From assembly GCA_016792865.1 (NCBI GenBank), contig JAEUMJ010000153.1:1-44595 (forward strand): DNA of 44,595 bases, given 5' to 3'. The notes under the pieces are model-generated. The model had not been told where the DNA came from. It was given only the letters and a program-made list of their open reading frames with translations, and searched no databases. Positions 24,081-34,751 of the stretch are shown here, piece by piece. The DNA comes from Hyphomicrobiales bacterium. Lineage in GTDB: Bacteria; Pseudomonadota; Alphaproteobacteria; Rhizobiales; Aestuariivirgaceae. The first letter of the stretch is position 1. The number at the start of each line of letters is the position of its first letter. The position numbers and the translations under genes are program-made.

Positions 24081-24232
24081 AGCGCACGCTCCGCCACCTG
24101 ACCGCCCAGGCGCACCAGGGTGGAAACGAAGAAGATCACGACCAGCGCCACGAGCGCCAGGGCCATCATCAAGGCGCGACGGCGGCGGCGTTTCAGGTCT
24201 TCGGGTGAAAACGGCTGCATCGGTTCGGCCAT
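24077..24232 (-). CDS. Small CoxF-like membrane protein
   Basis: A 51-residue protein, [20 protein letters not shown] followed by one hydrophobic helix (about 21-41, LMMALALVALVVIFFVSTLV). The basic stretch before the helix predicts a cytoplasmic N-terminus. A small protein of this kind (often named CoxF) occupies the same position between ctaB and ctaG in related bacteria and is presumed to help assembly; its role is not proven. Its start codon shares one base with the ctaB stop (TGATG) and its stop overlaps the ctaG start (ATGA), so the three genes are translationally coupled. Confidence 0.85.
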   Translation of the reverse strand: MAEPMQPFSPEDLKRRRRRALMMALALVALVVIFFVSTLVRLGGQVAERAL

Positions 24233-25179
24233 CACAGCAAGCCTCCGAAGGCAGGAATGCCGATCAGCTTCTCCGCCAGGATGAGGGCAAAGAGTGCGAA
24301 GAGCCACAGGATCGAGAAACGGAAAAGCGAACGGGCTGCACGGTTCTCAGCATCGCGGGTCGTGGCCTTCCAGATGCAGACGGCATCGTGGAGGAAGCGT
24401 GTGGTCAGAATGGCGGCACCCGCCGCATAGAGCCAGCCCGCCGTGCCGGTCATCACCGGACCGGCGGCTGCGGGGAGAAGGAGCAGCGTGTAGATCAGGA
24501 TCTGCTTCTTGGTGGCGTCACGGCCCGCAACGTTGGGCAGCATCGGCACCCCGGCATTGCCGTAGTCCACTTCGCGATAGAGGGCGAGCGCCCAGAAGTG
24601 CGGCGGCGTCCACATGAAGATCAGCATGAACAGCGCAATCGCACCGGGATCGATGGAGCCGGTGACGGCACACCACGAGATCATCGGCGGGAAGGCCCCG
24701 GCTGCGCCACCGATCACGATGTTCTGCGCCGTGCGGCGCTTCAGGCCCATGGTGTAGATCACCACGTAGAAGAAGATGGTGAAGGCAAGAAGAAGGGCGG
24801 CAGGCACGCTGACCAGAAGCCCCAGCATCAGGACCGAGGCCACGGCCAGCGCCATGCCAAAGCCCAGCGCCTCGCCCGGCAGGATAGCGCCGGACGGGAT
24901 CGGGCGCTTCGCCGTGCGTGTCATCAGCGCATCGATATCGGCGTCGTACCACATGTTGAGGGCGCCGGAGGCACCCCCGCCAAGCGCGATGCAGAGGATG
25001 GTGACGAAGCCGAACCACGGGTGCATCTCGCCGGGCGCAGCAAAAAGCCCAGCCACGGCGGTGAAGACCACAAGGTACATCACCCGCGGCTTCAGCAGCA
25101 CGACATAGTCGCCGGCGGTGCCCTGGCCGCCGGAAGCGGCCAGGGTCGGTGCCGTATGGGCTGTGCCCGAACTCATCAT
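24232..25179 (-). CDS. ctaB: Protoheme IX farnesyltransferase (heme O synthase)
   Basis: This 315-residue integral membrane prenyltransferase converts heme B to heme O by adding farnesyl, the first step to heme A. The first aspartate-rich motif is in [19 protein letters not shown] and the second conserved region is in [26 protein letters not shown], described here as two adjacent stretches. About eight to nine helices are visible. Two ATGs stand in tandem at 25179 and 25176; the first is used here and a TTG lies just before it. It follows ctaD by 15 nt. Confidence 0.96.
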   Translation of the reverse strand: MMSSGTAHTAPTLAASGGQGTAGDYVVLLKPRVMYLVVFTAVAGLFAAPGEMHPWFGFVTILCIALGGGASGALNMWYDADIDALMTRTAKRPIPSGAILPGEALGFGMALAVASVLMLGLLVSVPAALLLAFTIFFYVVIYTMGLKRRTAQNIVIGGAAGAFPPMISWCAVTGSIDPGAIALFMLIFMWTPPHFWALALYREVDYGNAGVPMLPNVAGRDATKKQILIYTLLLLPAAAGPVMTGTAGWLYAAGAAILTTRFLHDAVCIWKATTRDAENRAARSLFRFSILWLFALFALILAEKLIGIPAFGGLL

Positions 25180-25194
25180 CAATCCGTCGTCGTC

Positions 25195-26871
<1,677 letters not shown>

Positions 26872-27756
26872 TCAGTTGGATGCCAGCTGGCCCTTGGCCT
26901 GCAGCATGGCAAAAAGGAAGTCGCGGGCCTCTTCGGCGCTCGCGGTCTGGACCTTCTCGCTCCAGGCCTTGAAGTCGGCTTCGCTGACCACATGGAGTTC
27001 GATCGGCATGAAGGCGTGATCCTTGCCGCAGAGTTCCGAGCACTGGCCGTAGTACACGCCTTCCTTGTTGGCGCGGAACCAGTCTTCGTTCAGGCGGCCG
27101 GGAATGGCGTCGATCTTCGAACCGAAGGACGGGATCGTCCAGGCGTGGATGATGCCGGCGGGATCGGAGGTCACGATCACCTTCACCGTCTTGTTGACGG
27201 GAACGACGACCGGAACGTCGGTGGCGAGGAGATACGGACGGTTCTGGGCCTTGGCCTGATCTTCGGGAAGGAGCGATGCGGTGAAGCTCACCTTGGCTTC
27301 GCCCGATTCATCAACGCCGAGGTCGGGATACTGATAGGTCCAGTTCCAGCCGGGATTGCCGATCACCTTGATGGTCATGTCGGCTTGCGGAATGTCACGC
27401 TGGAGATAGAGCAGGCGCAGGGATGGGATGGCGATGATCACCAGGATGAGCACGGGGATCACGGTCCATGCCACTTCGAGGCCGACGTGGTGCGTCGTCT
27501 TGCTCGGCACGGGGTTGGCCTTGGCATTGAACTTCACCATCACGACGATGAGCAGCGCCAGCACGAAGAGGGCGATGATCACGATGATCGGCATGAGGAT
27601 CAGGTTGTGGAACCAGTGGATGTAATCAGACACCGGAGTTACTGAATCCTGCAATCCCATCTGCCATGGCTCGGCTTGTCCGGCGGCAGCCTGTGCCAAG
27701 GCCGGCGCAGTGGCCAGCGCAAGCAGCGCCAATGCGAATTTCGCGTAGGTTTTCAT
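26872..27756 (-). CDS. ctaC: Cytochrome c oxidase subunit II
   Basis: This 294-residue subunit takes electrons from cytochrome c. A signal peptide (about 1-25) is followed by two membrane helices (about 50-76 and 94-116) and the periplasmic cupredoxin domain. All CuA ligands are present: H204 in GIIHAWTIPSFG, and C239, E241, C243, H247 and M250 in the CSELCGKDHAFM motif. The aromatic electron-entry region NPGWNWTYQYPD is present. It is the first gene of the oxidase operon; the upstream region carries an FNR-type box 77 nt before the ATG. Confidence 0.98.
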   Translation of the reverse strand: MKTYAKFALALLALATAPALAQAAAGQAEPWQMGLQDSVTPVSDYIHWFHNLILMPIIVIIALFVLALLIVVMVKFNAKANPVPSKTTHHVGLEVAWTVIPVLILVIIAIPSLRLLYLQRDIPQADMTIKVIGNPGWNWTYQYPDLGVDESGEAKVSFTASLLPEDQAKAQNRPYLLATDVPVVVPVNKTVKVIVTSDPAGIIHAWTIPSFGSKIDAIPGRLNEDWFRANKEGVYYGQCSELCGKDHAFMPIELHVVSEADFKAWSEKVQTASAEEARDFLFAMLQAKGQLASN

Positions 27757-27832
27757 TGCCTATATGCCCTCACTTTGTCCCAGGGTTCCGGTGCGTTGCC
27801 AAATGCGGCAAAGCGCCTCCCTTTATCGCGGT

Positions 27833-27846
27833 TTGATCTAGATCAA
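27833..27846. promoter_or_regulatory. Perfect FNR/FixK-type box
   Basis: TTGAT-CTAG-ATCAA is an exact match to the FNR-family consensus TTGAT-N4-ATCAA and is fully palindromic. Its centre is about 84 nt upstream of the ctaC start codon and 198 nt upstream of ialB. FNR, FnrL and FixK proteins regulate terminal oxidases by oxygen. Whether it activates or represses ctaC cannot be told, because no clear -10 is visible. Confidence 0.75.
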
Positions 27847-27848
27847 CC

Positions 27849-27864
27849 ACATTCCAAAGAATGT
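27849..27864. promoter_or_regulatory. Perfect inverted repeat beside the FNR-type box
   Basis: ACATTC-CAAA-GAATGT has two perfect 6-bp arms and a 4-bp centre. It lies 2 bp from the FNR-type box, with centres 17 bp apart. I do not recognise the motif. It may bind a second regulator or be part of a composite site. Confidence 0.5.
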
Positions 27865-28037
27865 CGCAACCGCACCAAGCGCGGCAAAACGTCATTTCCG
27901 GGAGGCTTGCTTCCAAAGCCGGATTTCTGCCGCATTTGCGCTGGAAAGCCCGCAGTTCCGGCTCAGGACGGGTGGCTTGCAAGCCCCGCCGGGCGGGGCT
28001 AAGAGCGCGACCTGATTGTGACAAAGGACGATTTTAA

Positions 28038-28709
28038 GTGAGAATCACCCGAGTATTGACGCTGGCCGCCTTGGCCTCATTCCTGATGATTCAGCCCCAG
28101 GCCAACGTCGCCATGGCGCAGGAAGATCCTGCCGCGGCCCAAGGCGGGAAGGGAGATGCCCAACCCCTGCCGCCGCCCGGACTCGGCCCCCGCAAGAACG
28201 CCCAGGGCCAGCAGGGCCAGCAACAGCAGAAGCGTCCGCCCCTGCCCAAGGTGAGCAACATGGGCACCTTCGGCAAGTGGAACGTGCAGTGCGCCGACAT
28301 GCCGGGCGATCAGGAACAGCAGGACCAGGCCGGCCGCTCGTGCGGCATGACCCAGCAGAACAAGAGCGAAAAGAACGAGAAGGTCGCCATTTCGGTGATC
28401 GTCAACAAGGTGAAGCGGGGCGACAAGTCTGCCCTTTTCATGCGCATCATGACGCCGGTCGGCGTGTATCTGCCCACCGGCATACCGGTGGAGATCGACG
28501 GCACCGCCCTGCCCTCCCGCCTCATCTTCACCCGCTGCGTGCCCCCCATCTGCGAGGCCATGGGCGAGATGTCTGCGGAAACCCTGGCAAAATTCAAGAA
28601 GGGCAGCGCATCGGTGTTCTATCTCTACGACAGGCCGGGCAATGGCTACCCGATCAAGATCTCGCTGGAGGGGTTCGGGGCGGCTGCGGCAGAACTGGAC
28701 AAGTACTGA
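28038..28709 (+). CDS. Invasion-associated locus B (IalB) family protein
   Basis: A 223-residue exported protein. The signal peptide ends near residue 27 (VAMA/QE), then comes a Pro/Gln-rich linker, then the IalB domain (about 75-215) with WNVQCADM, GRSCGMTQ, a VYLPTGIPVEIDG strand and FTRCVPPICEA. The four cysteines probably form two disulfides. IalB proteins were named from Bartonella, where they aid red-cell invasion, but they are general periplasmic or outer-membrane proteins in this order. The start is a GTG with AAAGGA about 9 nt before it. It is divergent from ctaC and ends in a terminator. Confidence 0.9.
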   Translation: MRITRVLTLAALASFLMIQPQANVAMAQEDPAAAQGGKGDAQPLPPPGLGPRKNAQGQQGQQQQKRPPLPKVSNMGTFGKWNVQCADMPGDQEQQDQAGRSCGMTQQNKSEKNEKVAISVIVNKVKRGDKSALFMRIMTPVGVYLPTGIPVEIDGTALPSRLIFTRCVPPICEAMGEMSAETLAKFKKGSASVFYLYDRPGNGYPIKISLEGFGAAAAELDKY

Positions 28710-28736
28710 GCCGACGCGCAAACTGTTTCGTATCTC

Positions 28737-28768
28737 AAGGCCCGGGCTGGAAGGTCCGGGCCTTTCTC
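28737..28768 (+). terminator. Terminator of the ialB gene
   Basis: AAGGCCCGG (28737-28745) pairs with CCGGGCCTT (28756-28764) around a 10-nt loop, and TTCTCATT follows. It separates ialB from tldD, which starts 36 nt downstream. Confidence 0.75.
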
Positions 28769-28803
28769 ATTATCTAAGGGCCTCGCAACAGCAGGAATCT
28801 CCC

Positions 28804-30222
28804 ATGCCTTCACTTGATGCCATCGGTGAATTGTCCCTCGACGAGGCCCGCCGCCACACCCAGGAGGCGCTGGCCAAGGCCGACGACGGCGAACTCTTCA
28901 TCGAGAAGCGCCAGAGCGAAAGCCTTGTCTTTGACGACGGCAAGCTCAAGTCGGCCTCCAGCGACGATGGCCAGGGCTTCGGCCTCCGCGCCGTCAGCGG
29001 CGAAACGGCAGCCTATGCGCACTCCTCCGAACTGTCCCCGGCTGCGCTGCGCCGGGCGGGCGATACGGTGGAGACGATCCTCCGCCATGGCCGCAGCCGC
29101 AAGGTGAGCGAGCCGCCGCAACGGAGCAACCGCAAGCTTTATGGCGATTTCAATCCCGCCGATGTGCTGGGCTTTGCCGAAAAGGTGTCGCTGCTGCAGA
29201 AGGTGGACGCCTTCACGCGTGGTCTCGATCCCAAGGTGCGGCAGGTGTCCGTCTCGATCGGCACCGACTTTCAGGATGTCACCATCATCCGGCCCGACGG
29301 CGAGTTGTTCCGGGATGTGCGCCCGCTGCTGCGCTTCAACGTATCGGTGACGACCGATAACGGCACGCGGCAGGGCCAGGGCAGCGACGGTTTTGGTGGC
29401 CGCGCCCTTCCTTCCGAATACCTCACCGAGGAGCGTTGGCAGGCGGCGGCGCGCGAAGCCTGTCGCCAGGCCTCGGTCGCCCTGGATGCCGGAGACGCAC
29501 CTGCGGGCGAAATGGACGTGCTGCTCGGCCCCGGCTGGCCGGGCATCCTGCTGCACGAAGCCATCGGCCACGGCCTTGAAGGCGATTTCAACCGCAAGGG
29601 AACATCCGCCTTCTCCGGTCTGATGGGCCAGCGCATCGCCGCCGAAGACGTGACCGTGGTGGACGACGGCACCCTGCCCGACCGGCGCGGCTCCATCACC
29701 ATCGATGACGAAGGCACGCCCTCCAACTGCACCACCCTGATCGAGAACGGCATTCTCGTTGGCTACATGCAGGACCGGATGAATGCCCGCCTGATGGGCG
29801 TGAAACCCACCGGCAACGGCCGCCGCCAATCCTATGCGCACATGCCCATGCCGCGCATGACCAACACCTACATGCTCAATGGCAAGCGCACGCCGGAAGA
29901 AATCCTCGCCTCGATGAAAACGGGCCTGTTCGCAAAGTCGTTCGGCGGCGGCCAGGTGGACATCACCTCCGGCAAGTTCGTGTTCACCGTGACCGAAGCC
30001 TACATGATCGAGGATGGCAGGCTGGGAAGGCCGGTGCGCGGTGCGATCCTGATCGGTGCCGGTTCGGAGGCGCTGAAGAAGATCAGCATGGTGGGCAACG
30101 ACCTTGCCCTCGACCGGGGCATCGGCACCTGTGGCAAGAACGGACAGGGCGTTCCGGTCGGGGTCGGCCAGCCGACGCTCCGCATCAATGGCCTCACCGT
30201 GGGCGGCACGAAGGCGGCATGA
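28804..30222 (+). CDS. tldD: Metalloprotease TldD
   Basis: A 472-residue member of the TldD/PmbA family. The zinc motif HEAIGHGLEGD has H251, E252 and H256, and a conserved cysteine lies in GIGTCGKNGQGVPVG near the C-terminus. TldD acts with TldE (PmbA) in the cytoplasm to degrade unfolded peptides and to process microcins and modified peptides. No tldE partner is in this window. AGGA lies 8 nt before the ATG at 28804, which sets the start; the frame is open upstream but that part covers the ialB terminator. The next gene starts 4 nt after the stop. Confidence 0.95.
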   Translation: MPSLDAIGELSLDEARRHTQEALAKADDGELFIEKRQSESLVFDDGKLKSASSDDGQGFGLRAVSGETAAYAHSSELSPAALRRAGDTVETILRHGRSRKVSEPPQRSNRKLYGDFNPADVLGFAEKVSLLQKVDAFTRGLDPKVRQVSVSIGTDFQDVTIIRPDGELFRDVRPLLRFNVSVTTDNGTRQGQGSDGFGGRALPSEYLTEERWQAAAREACRQASVALDAGDAPAGEMDVLLGPGWPGILLHEAIGHGLEGDFNRKGTSAFSGLMGQRIAAEDVTVVDDGTLPDRRGSITIDDEGTPSNCTTLIENGILVGYMQDRMNARLMGVKPTGNGRRQSYAHMPMPRMTNTYMLNGKRTPEEILASMKTGLFAKSFGGGQVDITSGKFVFTVTEAYMIEDGRLGRPVRGAILIGAGSEALKKISMVGNDLALDRGIGTCGKNGQGVPVGVGQPTLRINGLTVGGTKAA

Positions 30223-30226
30223 CCCC

Positions 30227-30847
30227 GTGACGGCGGCACGTCCATCCCTCGTGATCTTCGACATGGATGACGTGCTCTGTCATTACGACCTCGGTCGCAG
30301 GTTGCGCTATCTCGCGACGCTCGCAAACACCACGGCGCGCGACGTGCGGGCCGCCCTGTGGGACTCGGGATTCGAGGATGCCGCAGACGCCGGCGCATAT
30401 CCCGACACGGCTCTTTACCTGAAGGAATTCGGTGCCCGGCTCGGATATGCGATCAGCGAGGAAGAATGGGTGGAAGCCCGGCGCCACGCCATGACTGCAA
30501 ACAGCGAAGTGCTTGTGGTCGCCGCGTTGTTGCGGGCGCAGGCCGATGTGGCGATCTACACCAACAATGGCCCCATCGTGAAGCAACGGCTGGAAAGACT
30601 TCTGCCGGAAGCGGCGCTGATTTTTCCGCAGCGCTTCTGCTCCTATGAATTCGGAACGAAGAAGCCGGACCCGAAAAGCTTCGCCCGGCTGGTGGACTCC
30701 CTCGGTCGCAAGCCGGGTGAGTGCTGGTTCATCGACGACAAGAAATCCAATGTCGAAGGCGCACGCATTGCGGGGCTGATCGGCCACCACTACCGCAACC
30801 CGGGCCTCCTGATCGAGGATGGCCGCAAGCTGGGCTTTGCGCTGTGA
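30227..30847 (+). CDS. HAD-superfamily hydrolase
   Basis: A 206-residue phosphatase-like protein of HAD subfamily IA. Motif I is FDMDDVL (D12, D14), motif II is TNNG, the motif III lysine lies in KKPDPKSF and motif IV is FIDDKKSNV. All catalytic positions are present; the substrate is unknown. The start is taken as the GTG at 30227, 4 nt after the tldD stop. An ATG at 30188 would overlap tldD by 35 nt and is less likely. The stop overlaps the MATE gene start, so these genes are translationally coupled. Confidence 0.82.
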   Translation: MTAARPSLVIFDMDDVLCHYDLGRRLRYLATLANTTARDVRAALWDSGFEDAADAGAYPDTALYLKEFGARLGYAISEEEWVEARRHAMTANSEVLVVAALLRAQADVAIYTNNGPIVKQRLERLLPEAALIFPQRFCSYEFGTKKPDPKSFARLVDSLGRKPGECWFIDDKKSNVEGARIAGLIGHHYRNPGLLIEDGRKLGFAL

Positions 30848-32187
30848 GCGCCGCCAGCAGCCAGGCCGTATTCCTGTCAGGCTCGATCATGCGCCATGTG
30901 GTTGTCATGACCCTGACCGGCGCTGTCGGCCTCATGACCATGTTCGGTGCCGACCTCGCAGACCTGTTCTATCTCAGCCTGCTGAAGGACACGAATGTCA
31001 CGGCGGCAATCGGATTTGCCGGCATTCTCTCCTTTGCCAACCTGTCGATGGGCATCGGCATCGGCATCGCCACGGCGGCCCTGGTGGCGCGCAACCTCGG
31101 TGCAGGAAACCCGGAACGCGCCAGGGAATTCGCCACGAGTTGCGTCACCTTCACGCTGGTTGTTTCCGGTACCTACACCATCATCGCCGCGATATTTGCC
31201 GAACCCCTGATGAGGGTGCTTGGAGCGGAAGGGGAAGCCCTGCGGCTTGCCGTCTCCTACATCCACATCCTCACGCCCGGCTTCATCATGCTGGCCACGG
31301 CTGTCTGCTGCTCCTTCGCGCTGCGCGGCATCGGCAGTCCCAACCGCGCGATGTTCGTGACCCTTGGCTCGGCTGTCGCGACGCTGATCATGGACCCCAT
31401 CATGATCTTCCACCTGGGCTGGGGCATTCAGGGAGCGGCGGTGGCCCATGTGACTGCGAATGCCTGCGCCCTCGCCTTTGGCCTGCACGGCATCGCCATC
31501 CATCACCGCTTTCTCAATCACCTCTCGCTTTCGGGCCTGCGCCGCGATTTCCGTGCCATCTGGGCAATCGCCTTCCCCGCCATCCTCACGCAACTGGCAA
31601 CCCCCTTCACCATCGCGTACACGACCTATGCGATGGCACCTTACGGCACCGAGGCCGTATCCTCCTCCGCCATCATCGGACGCATCGTGCCTGTCGCCTT
31701 CGGGATCATCTTCTCGCTCTCCGGCGCGGTCGGGCCGATCATCGGCCAGAACTTTGGCGCGCGGGACTTTGGCCGCGTGAAACAAACGCTGAAGGATGGC
31801 CTCAGCTTTGCGGCGGCCTACACGCTCCTCACCTCGCTGCTGCTTTTTCTGTTCCGGCACCCGCTCGCCGATGCCTTCCACCTCACCGGCGAGGCAAGAC
31901 ACTATGTGCTCTTCTTCTGCACCTGGATTGGCATCACCTGGGCCTTTGCCGGAGCACAATTCGTCGCCAATGCGGCCTTCAACAATCTGGGCCGCCCCAC
32001 CCTGTCCACCTGGTTCAACTGGGGCAAGGCCACCCTGGGCACGATTCCATTCGCGATGGTCGGCAGCGCATTGGGTGGCGTCACCGGCATGATGGCGGCG
32101 ATCGGCGCGGGATCCATTGCATTTGGCATTGCGTCGGTCTGGGTGGCGGCTAGAATCGTGAACAGACTTGAAACCGGAACAGCTTGA
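30844..32187 (+). CDS. MATE family efflux transporter
   Basis: A 447-residue inner-membrane protein with about 12 hydrophobic helices in two similar halves, each with a pattern such as SGAVGPIIGQNFGARD (second half) and NLGAGNPERAREF (first half), which mark the MATE family. MATE proteins export cationic drugs or metabolites in exchange for Na+ or H+. The GTG start at 30844 overlaps the HAD stop by 4 nt (GTGA). An ATG at 30889 is an alternative but would lose the coupling. The DUF937-like gene starts 4 nt after its stop. Confidence 0.9.
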   Translation: MSAASSQAVFLSGSIMRHVVVMTLTGAVGLMTMFGADLADLFYLSLLKDTNVTAAIGFAGILSFANLSMGIGIGIATAALVARNLGAGNPERAREFATSCVTFTLVVSGTYTIIAAIFAEPLMRVLGAEGEALRLAVSYIHILTPGFIMLATAVCCSFALRGIGSPNRAMFVTLGSAVATLIMDPIMIFHLGWGIQGAAVAHVTANACALAFGLHGIAIHHRFLNHLSLSGLRRDFRAIWAIAFPAILTQLATPFTIAYTTYAMAPYGTEAVSSSAIIGRIVPVAFGIIFSLSGAVGPIIGQNFGARDFGRVKQTLKDGLSFAAAYTLLTSLLLFLFRHPLADAFHLTGEARHYVLFFCTWIGITWAFAGAQFVANAAFNNLGRPTLSTWFNWGKATLGTIPFAMVGSALGGVTGMMAAIGAGSIAFGIASVWVAARIVNRLETGTA

Positions 32188-32190
32188 CTC

Positions 32191-32820
32191 ATGGCCATCA
32201 CCGACATCCTCTCCGCCGCGCAAGACGGACACTACTACGCCAAAGCTGCGGCGGCCTGTGGCCTGTCCGAAGCCGATGGCAAGCGGGTGATCTCCCGTTT
32301 CGCGCCCGCCATCGCCAGCAAGCTGAAGGCAAAGGCCCAATCCGACGCGGAAGCCTTCGAGGCGCTGCTCGACCTTCTTGAGGAAGGCGGCGACAGTTCC
32401 GACCTGAACGATGCCGAGGCCATGACCGGACGCGAGGCGCTTGCCGATGGTGCCGCGATCCTCGATGAACTGTATGGCTCGAAGGCTGCGGCGGAAAAGT
32501 CGCTTGGGGCCGAAGGCGAGGCGGAAGGCAAGGCAGCCGCCCTCAGCGCCACCGCCGTGATGGCGGCGCTTGCTGCAAGCAATGGCGCCCGTCTTGCCTC
32601 AACGCCGCAACAGGCTGCGGAAACGGGCGGCGGCGGGCTGCTTTCCATCATACTCGGTGCCCTGCTCAAGGGCCTGTTGCAGGGAGCACAGCGCCAGCTT
32701 GCCCCGAAGCGTCGCCGCCGCCGCTATACCTACTCCACCCGCCGCCGCACCACGACGCGCCGCCGCCGCACCCGCACGCCGGGGCTGGACGATATCTTCA
32801 AGGACATCTTCAAGACGTGA
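32191..32820 (+). CDS. DUF937-like protein with arginine-rich tail
   Basis: A 209-residue protein. The first 140 residues are helical and resemble the DUF937 (YidB-like) fold, with SAAQDGHYYAKAAAACGLSE and a RFAPAIASKLKAKAQ helix. A glycine-rich hydrophobic segment follows at about 148-163. Residues about 172-195 are extremely arginine-rich, and the end is GLDDIFKDIFKT. The basic stretch could bind nucleic acid or acidic membranes. Function is unknown. It starts 4 nt after the MATE stop and closes the tldD-HAD-MATE operon. It converges with the exporter operon. Confidence 0.75.
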   Translation: MAITDILSAAQDGHYYAKAAAACGLSEADGKRVISRFAPAIASKLKAKAQSDAEAFEALLDLLEEGGDSSDLNDAEAMTGREALADGAAILDELYGSKAAAEKSLGAEGEAEGKAAALSATAVMAALAASNGARLASTPQQAAETGGGGLLSIILGALLKGLLQGAQRQLAPKRRRRRYTYSTRRRTTTRRRRTRTPGLDDIFKDIFKT

Positions 32821-32829
32821 GGTTTGCGC

Positions 32830-34038
32830 TCACTCGTGGCGAAGGGCCTCGATGGGATCGAGGCGGGCAGCACTGCGGGCCGGAAAGAAACCGAAGACCA
32901 CGCCGATGACCCCGGAGAAGACAACGGCGACCGCCGCCATGGTGGCGTTGAAGCGGAACGGAATGCCCAGCAGCAACGCTCCGCCGCCGGCGATGGCATA
33001 GCCCAGGGCGAGGCCGAGCAGGCCGCCGATGATGCAGAGCACCACCGCCTCGACGAGGAATTGCAGCAACACCTGGCTGGCGCGGGCACCGATGGCCAGG
33101 CGGATGCCGATCTCGCGGGTGCGTTCGGCCACCGACACCAGCATGATGTTCATGATGCCGATGCCGCCCACCAGCAGGCTGACCGCGGCAACCGCGCCGA
33201 GCAGGCCCGTCATCACGGTTGTGGTGGAAGACATTGCCGCCGCGATCTGGGTCATGTCACGGACGGTGAAATCGTCCTCCTCGCCCGGGTTGACCCGGCG
33301 GGTTTCGCGCAGGATGTCGGTCATGTCGGCCTGGATCGCAGGCAGGACGGCGGCATTCAGCCCGGAAACGTTGATCGTGGCAATGCGGGTGGAACCGGCG
33401 ATGCGGCGCTGGAAGGTCCGGAGCGGCATGACCACCGTGTTGTCCTGATCGCTGCCGAAAGCCGATTGGCCTTTCGGCGCAAGCGTGCCCGTCACTTCGC
33501 AGGGCATGCTGTTGACGCGGATCACCCGTCCCATGGGATCCTCGCCCTGGAAGAGTTCGCGCACCAGTGTGGCCCCGATGACGCACACTGCGGTGCCGCT
33601 GCGGGCGTCCGAGTCACTGAAGGTGCCACCGGCGGTGAAACTCCAGTCCTGGGTTTCGAAGAAGCTCGGCTCCGTGCCCGTCACCTGCGTGTCCTGGCTT
33701 GCGGTGCCATAGACGACCTTGGCTCCCTTGGTGGAGGATGCGGCCATGGCCCGGACCCCGGAAAGGCCGTTGCGCAGCGCATCGACATCGCGCTCGGTGA
33801 AGCTGCGGGCGTCACTGCCGGTCGGCGGCCCCGGTGTCGGCGCTCCCGGACGGGCAATCAGCATGTTGCTGCCGAGCTTCGAGAGTTCAGACGTCATGCG
33901 GCTCTGTGCGCCTTCACCGATGGTGACAAGTGCAACCACAGCGGCAACGCCGATGACAATGCCGAGCAGTGTCAGGATCGAGCGCAGGACGTTGCGACGG
34001 ATGGTGCGCAGGGCCAGCTTCACGGATTCCCAGATCAT
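32830..34038 (-). CDS. MacB-like ABC transporter permease
   Basis: A 402-residue FtsX/MacB-type permease. It has one N-terminal membrane helix (about 20-45), a large periplasmic domain (about 50-270) and three C-terminal helices (from about 275) with GGIGIMNIMLVSVAERTREI and the closing PARSAARLDPIEALRHE. In classic MacB the ATPase is fused to the permease; here they are separate genes. The start overlaps the ATPase stop by 4 nt (ATGA). With the adaptor it should form a tripartite exporter; no outer-membrane channel gene is present. Confidence 0.93.
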   Translation of the reverse strand: MIWESVKLALRTIRRNVLRSILTLLGIVIGVAAVVALVTIGEGAQSRMTSELSKLGSNMLIARPGAPTPGPPTGSDARSFTERDVDALRNGLSGVRAMAASSTKGAKVVYGTASQDTQVTGTEPSFFETQDWSFTAGGTFSDSDARSGTAVCVIGATLVRELFQGEDPMGRVIRVNSMPCEVTGTLAPKGQSAFGSDQDNTVVMPLRTFQRRIAGSTRIATINVSGLNAAVLPAIQADMTDILRETRRVNPGEEDDFTVRDMTQIAAAMSSTTTVMTGLLGAVAAVSLLVGGIGIMNIMLVSVAERTREIGIRLAIGARASQVLLQFLVEAVVLCIIGGLLGLALGYAIAGGGALLLGIPFRFNATMAAVAVVFSGVIGVVFGFFPARSAARLDPIEALRHE

Positions 34039-34751
34039 GCCGCCACCTTCACGTCGCTGCGGATCTTGCCATCGGCAAAGATCACCTTTCGTCCCGCATA
34101 GGCTGCAATGTCTTCCTCGTGGGTGACCATGATGATGGTGATGCCACGTTCGCGATTGAGGTCCGTCACCAGCCGCATCAGTTCATGGCTGCGGGCGCTG
34201 TCGAGATTGCCCGTCGGCTCGTCGGCCAGCAGCACGAGCGGATCCGTGACGATGGCCCGCGCAATCGCCACGCGCTGTTGCTGACCGCCTGAAAGCTCTG
34301 ACGGCGTATGGCCTTCGCGACCCTCCAGCCCGACCGCTTTCAACGCGGCGGCGGCGCGGTGCTCGCGCTCGCCCCGGCTCATGCCGCGATAGACAAGCGG
34401 CAACTCGACATTTTCCAGTGCGGTGGTGCGCGGCAGGAGATTGAACCCCTGAAAGACGAAGCCGAGAGAGTTGCGGCGCAAGAGGGCGCGACGGTCGTTG
34501 TCGAGGGTCGAGACATCAACGCCGCTGAAGCTGTAGGTCCCCGCCGTCGGCCGGTCGAGACAGCCGATGATGTTCATGCAGGTGGACTTGCCCGATCCGG
34601 ACGCACCCATGATGGCGGTGAATTCACCCGGAAGGATGTCGAGATCGACGCCATCAAGGGCATGCACGCGGGCTGCCCCTTCACCGTAGAAGCGGCGCAG
34701 GCCCCGGAGCGAGATGATGGGCTCGCGGGCGTGCGGGTCGAAGGCGTTCAT
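34035..34751 (-). CDS. MacB-like ABC transporter ATPase
   Basis: A 238-residue ATPase of the LolD/MacB class. It has Walker A GASGSGKS, the signature LSGGQQQR, Walker B VLLADEP and the H-loop VTHE. The [15 protein letters not shown] and [10 protein letters not shown] regions are typical of MacB-type ATPases. It powers the permease encoded downstream. Both ends overlap neighbouring genes by 4 nt, so the three genes are translated as a coupled unit. Confidence 0.95.
   Translation of the reverse strand: MNAFDPHAREPIISLRGLRRFYGEGAARVHALDGVDLDILPGEFTAIMGASGSGKSTCMNIIGCLDRPTAGTYSFSGVDVSTLDNDRRALLRRNSLGFVFQGFNLLPRTTALENVELPLVYRGMSRGEREHRAAAALKAVGLEGREGHTPSELSGGQQQRVAIARAIVTDPLVLLADEPTGNLDSARSHELMRLVTDLNRERGITIIMVTHEEDIAAYAGRKVIFADGKIRSDVKVAA

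Noticed and set aside
28810-30264. A 484-codon minus-strand open frame opposite tldD
   Set aside because: The plus strand has a full TldD with HEAIGH. The antisense product shows no motif and has shadow-frame composition.
30877-32340. A minus-strand open frame opposite the MATE gene
   Set aside because: Gly/Asp/Arg/His-rich with no hydrophobic segments or domains; the plus strand is a coherent 12-helix transporter.
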